Assembly (NCBI GenBank): GCA_947503435.1
Contig: CANNDL010000003.1
Coordinates: 124,001 to 188,000 of the forward strand
Direction: 5' to 3'
Origin: an uncultured Kangiella sp.
GTDB lineage: Bacteria; Pseudomonadota; Gammaproteobacteria; Enterobacterales; Kangiellaceae
Length of the DNA: 64,000 nucleotides
Below, in pieces: positions 63,138 to 64,000 of the stretch. Within the stretch, counting starts at the first letter, position 1; each line of letters begins with the position of its first letter. A model generated the notes under the pieces. That model did not search any database. It had not been told where the DNA came from and saw only the letters and a list, made by a program, of their open reading frames with translations. The translations under genes were made by a program, and so were the position numbers.

Positions 63138-64000
63138 CTATCCATGCAAATAATCATAAATTTTTTGCGCTATTGACAAACTGATACCAGGAGCTTTACC
63201 GATATCTTTTACACTGGCTTTTTCAATTTCCTGCCAGCCACCAAAATGCTTTAAGAGATTTTGTCTTCTCTTAGCTCCCACCCCGGGAATTTCTTCTAGT
63301 AATGACTTAGTTGCCGACTTTTTTCGTTGTTGCCGGTGTTTGGTTATAGCAAAGCGGTGAGCTTCGTCTCTAATGTGCTGAATAATATGCAGTGCCTTAC
63401 TCGATTCATCCAGTATTTTTGGTCTGTGTTCCCCGACAAACCATAGCTGCTCCATGCCTGCTTTCCGGTCACTGCCTTTAGAAACACCAAGTAAGATTGA
63501 TGTATCAACCCCTAACTCCAAGAAAACTTCTTCTGCTTGCGTCAACTGACCTTTGCCACCATCAACTATAACTAAGTCAGGTAAAGGTTTTTTATCATCA
63601 AGTAACCGCTTATATCTACGGCTCAAGGCTTGCTTCATCGCGGCATAGTCATCTCCCTTGGTAATTCCAGAAATGTTAAATATCCTATAATCAGCTTTTT
63701 TTGGCCCCTGTTCATCAAAAACCACGCAAGAAGCTACGGTTTGGTTACCTTGGGTGTGACTAATATCGAAACATTCCAAATGTTTCGGCATGTGATCTAG
63801 TTCAAGTGCATCTTGCAAAGCTGACAATCGCTCAAAAACGTTGGTTTTCTGATTTAATTTGGAACGGACTGAATGTATGGCATTTTTCTGAGCAAAATCT
63901 AGCCATTCTTTCTGCTGCCCACGCACAGGGATTTTAAACTCAACCTTTCTTTGTTGCGCACTAGAAACAGCTTCTGCAATTAAAATTAAGTCAGCAGTGC
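63138..64000 (-). CDS. uvrC: Excinuclease ABC subunit C, C-terminal part (5' end outside window)
   Basis: The frame is open to base 64000. Visible: the RNase-H-like 5'-incision domain (CFDISHTQGNQTVASCVVF; VIVDGGKGQLTQAE; DEAHRFAITKHR) and the tandem helix-hairpin-helix (IPGVGAKRRQNLLKHFGG and GKAPGISLSIAQKI). Cuts damaged DNA on both sides of the lesion with UvrA and UvrB. Confidence 0.96.
   Translation of the reverse strand, partial: TADLILIAEAVSSAQQRKVEFKIPVRGQQKEWLDFAQKNAIHSVRSKLNQKTNVFERLSALQDALELDHMPKHLECFDISHTQGNQTVASCVVFDEQGPKKADYRIFNISGITKGDDYAAMKQALSRRYKRLLDDKKPLPDLVIVDGGKGQLTQAEEVFLELGVDTSILLGVSKGSDRKAGMEQLWFVGEHRPKILDESSKALHIIQHIRDEAHRFAITKHRQQRKKSATKSLLEEIPGVGAKRRQNLLKHFGGWQEIEKASVKDIGKAPGISLSIAQKIYDYLHG

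Overview
The window is a dense, AT-rich stretch (about 40% GC by eye) of a gammaproteobacterial chromosome. Three blocks are typical of that class: purA / hflC-hflK-hflX-hfq-miaA-mutL-amiB-tsaE; rpsF-rpsR-rplI with dnaB-alr; and uvrC-pgsA-tRNA(Gly GCC)-tRNA(Cys GCA)-tRNA(Leu TAA), which is the E. coli glyW-cysT-leuZ order. Short genes, many TonB/RND/secreted-protease functions and the overall look fit a marine, proteolytic member of the Oceanospirillales such as the Kangiellaceae. The family assignment is a guess; the class is secure. I see no insertion sequence, prophage, rRNA operon or CRISPR array.

Layout. 1-1.8 kb: end of an M20 peptidase, an APC-like membrane protein and a DUF202 protein. 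1.8-11.6 kb (minus strand): phospholipase A (pldA), an M16 lipoprotein protease, an SRPBCC membrane protein, two tandem paralogues of unknown function cotranscribed with dusA, a MORN/YwqK-repeat protein and htpX. 11.7-15.4 kb (minus): dnaB, alr, yjbQ, a PepSY protein and a 37-residue membrane ORF. 15.6-18.8 kb (plus): a DCC oxidoreductase, a 4-TM protein and a secreted metzincin protease. 19.2-28.7 kb (minus): rpsF-rpsR-rplI, three tandem paralogues of unknown function, rlmB, rnr, a methyltransferase, GNAT + DUF1653, purA. 28.9-38.3 kb (minus): the hfl/hfq/miaA/mutL/amiB/tsaE/orn run. 38.4-42.8 kb (plus): phhB, rsgA, psd, cytochrome b561 and a VpsR-like AAA+ regulator. 42.9-49.4 kb: DUF937, an alkyltransferase-like protein, a thioredoxin-like protein, YqcC, DUF2889, a SigZ-type sigma factor divergent from arsH, and a Fur-boxed FecA-like receptor. 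49.2-64 kb: a lipoprotein, greB, smrA-like, uup, tRNA-Ile2/Met(CAU), an RND efflux pair, an MFS carrier, tRNA-Ser, purE-purK, three tRNAs, pgsA and the C-terminal part of uvrC.

How it works together. Most of the window is housekeeping: translation and RNA decay (S6, S18, L9, RlmB, RNase R, Orn, Hfq, MiaA, TsaE, DusA, RsgA, five tRNAs), replication and repair (DnaB, MutL, UvrC, ATL), envelope building (Alr, AmiB, Psd, PgsA, PldA) and membrane quality control (HtpX, HflKC, HflX). The accessory part is modest: lineage-specific tandem paralogue families, a secreted protease with an unusual Cys-containing tail, a sigma-factor/ArsH pair with Cys-rich tails, and an enhancer-binding-like regulator lacking the sigma-54 contact motif. 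I found no convincing new multi-gene system. The best leads are the sigZ-arsH pair, the three-gene paralogue array and the protease tail.
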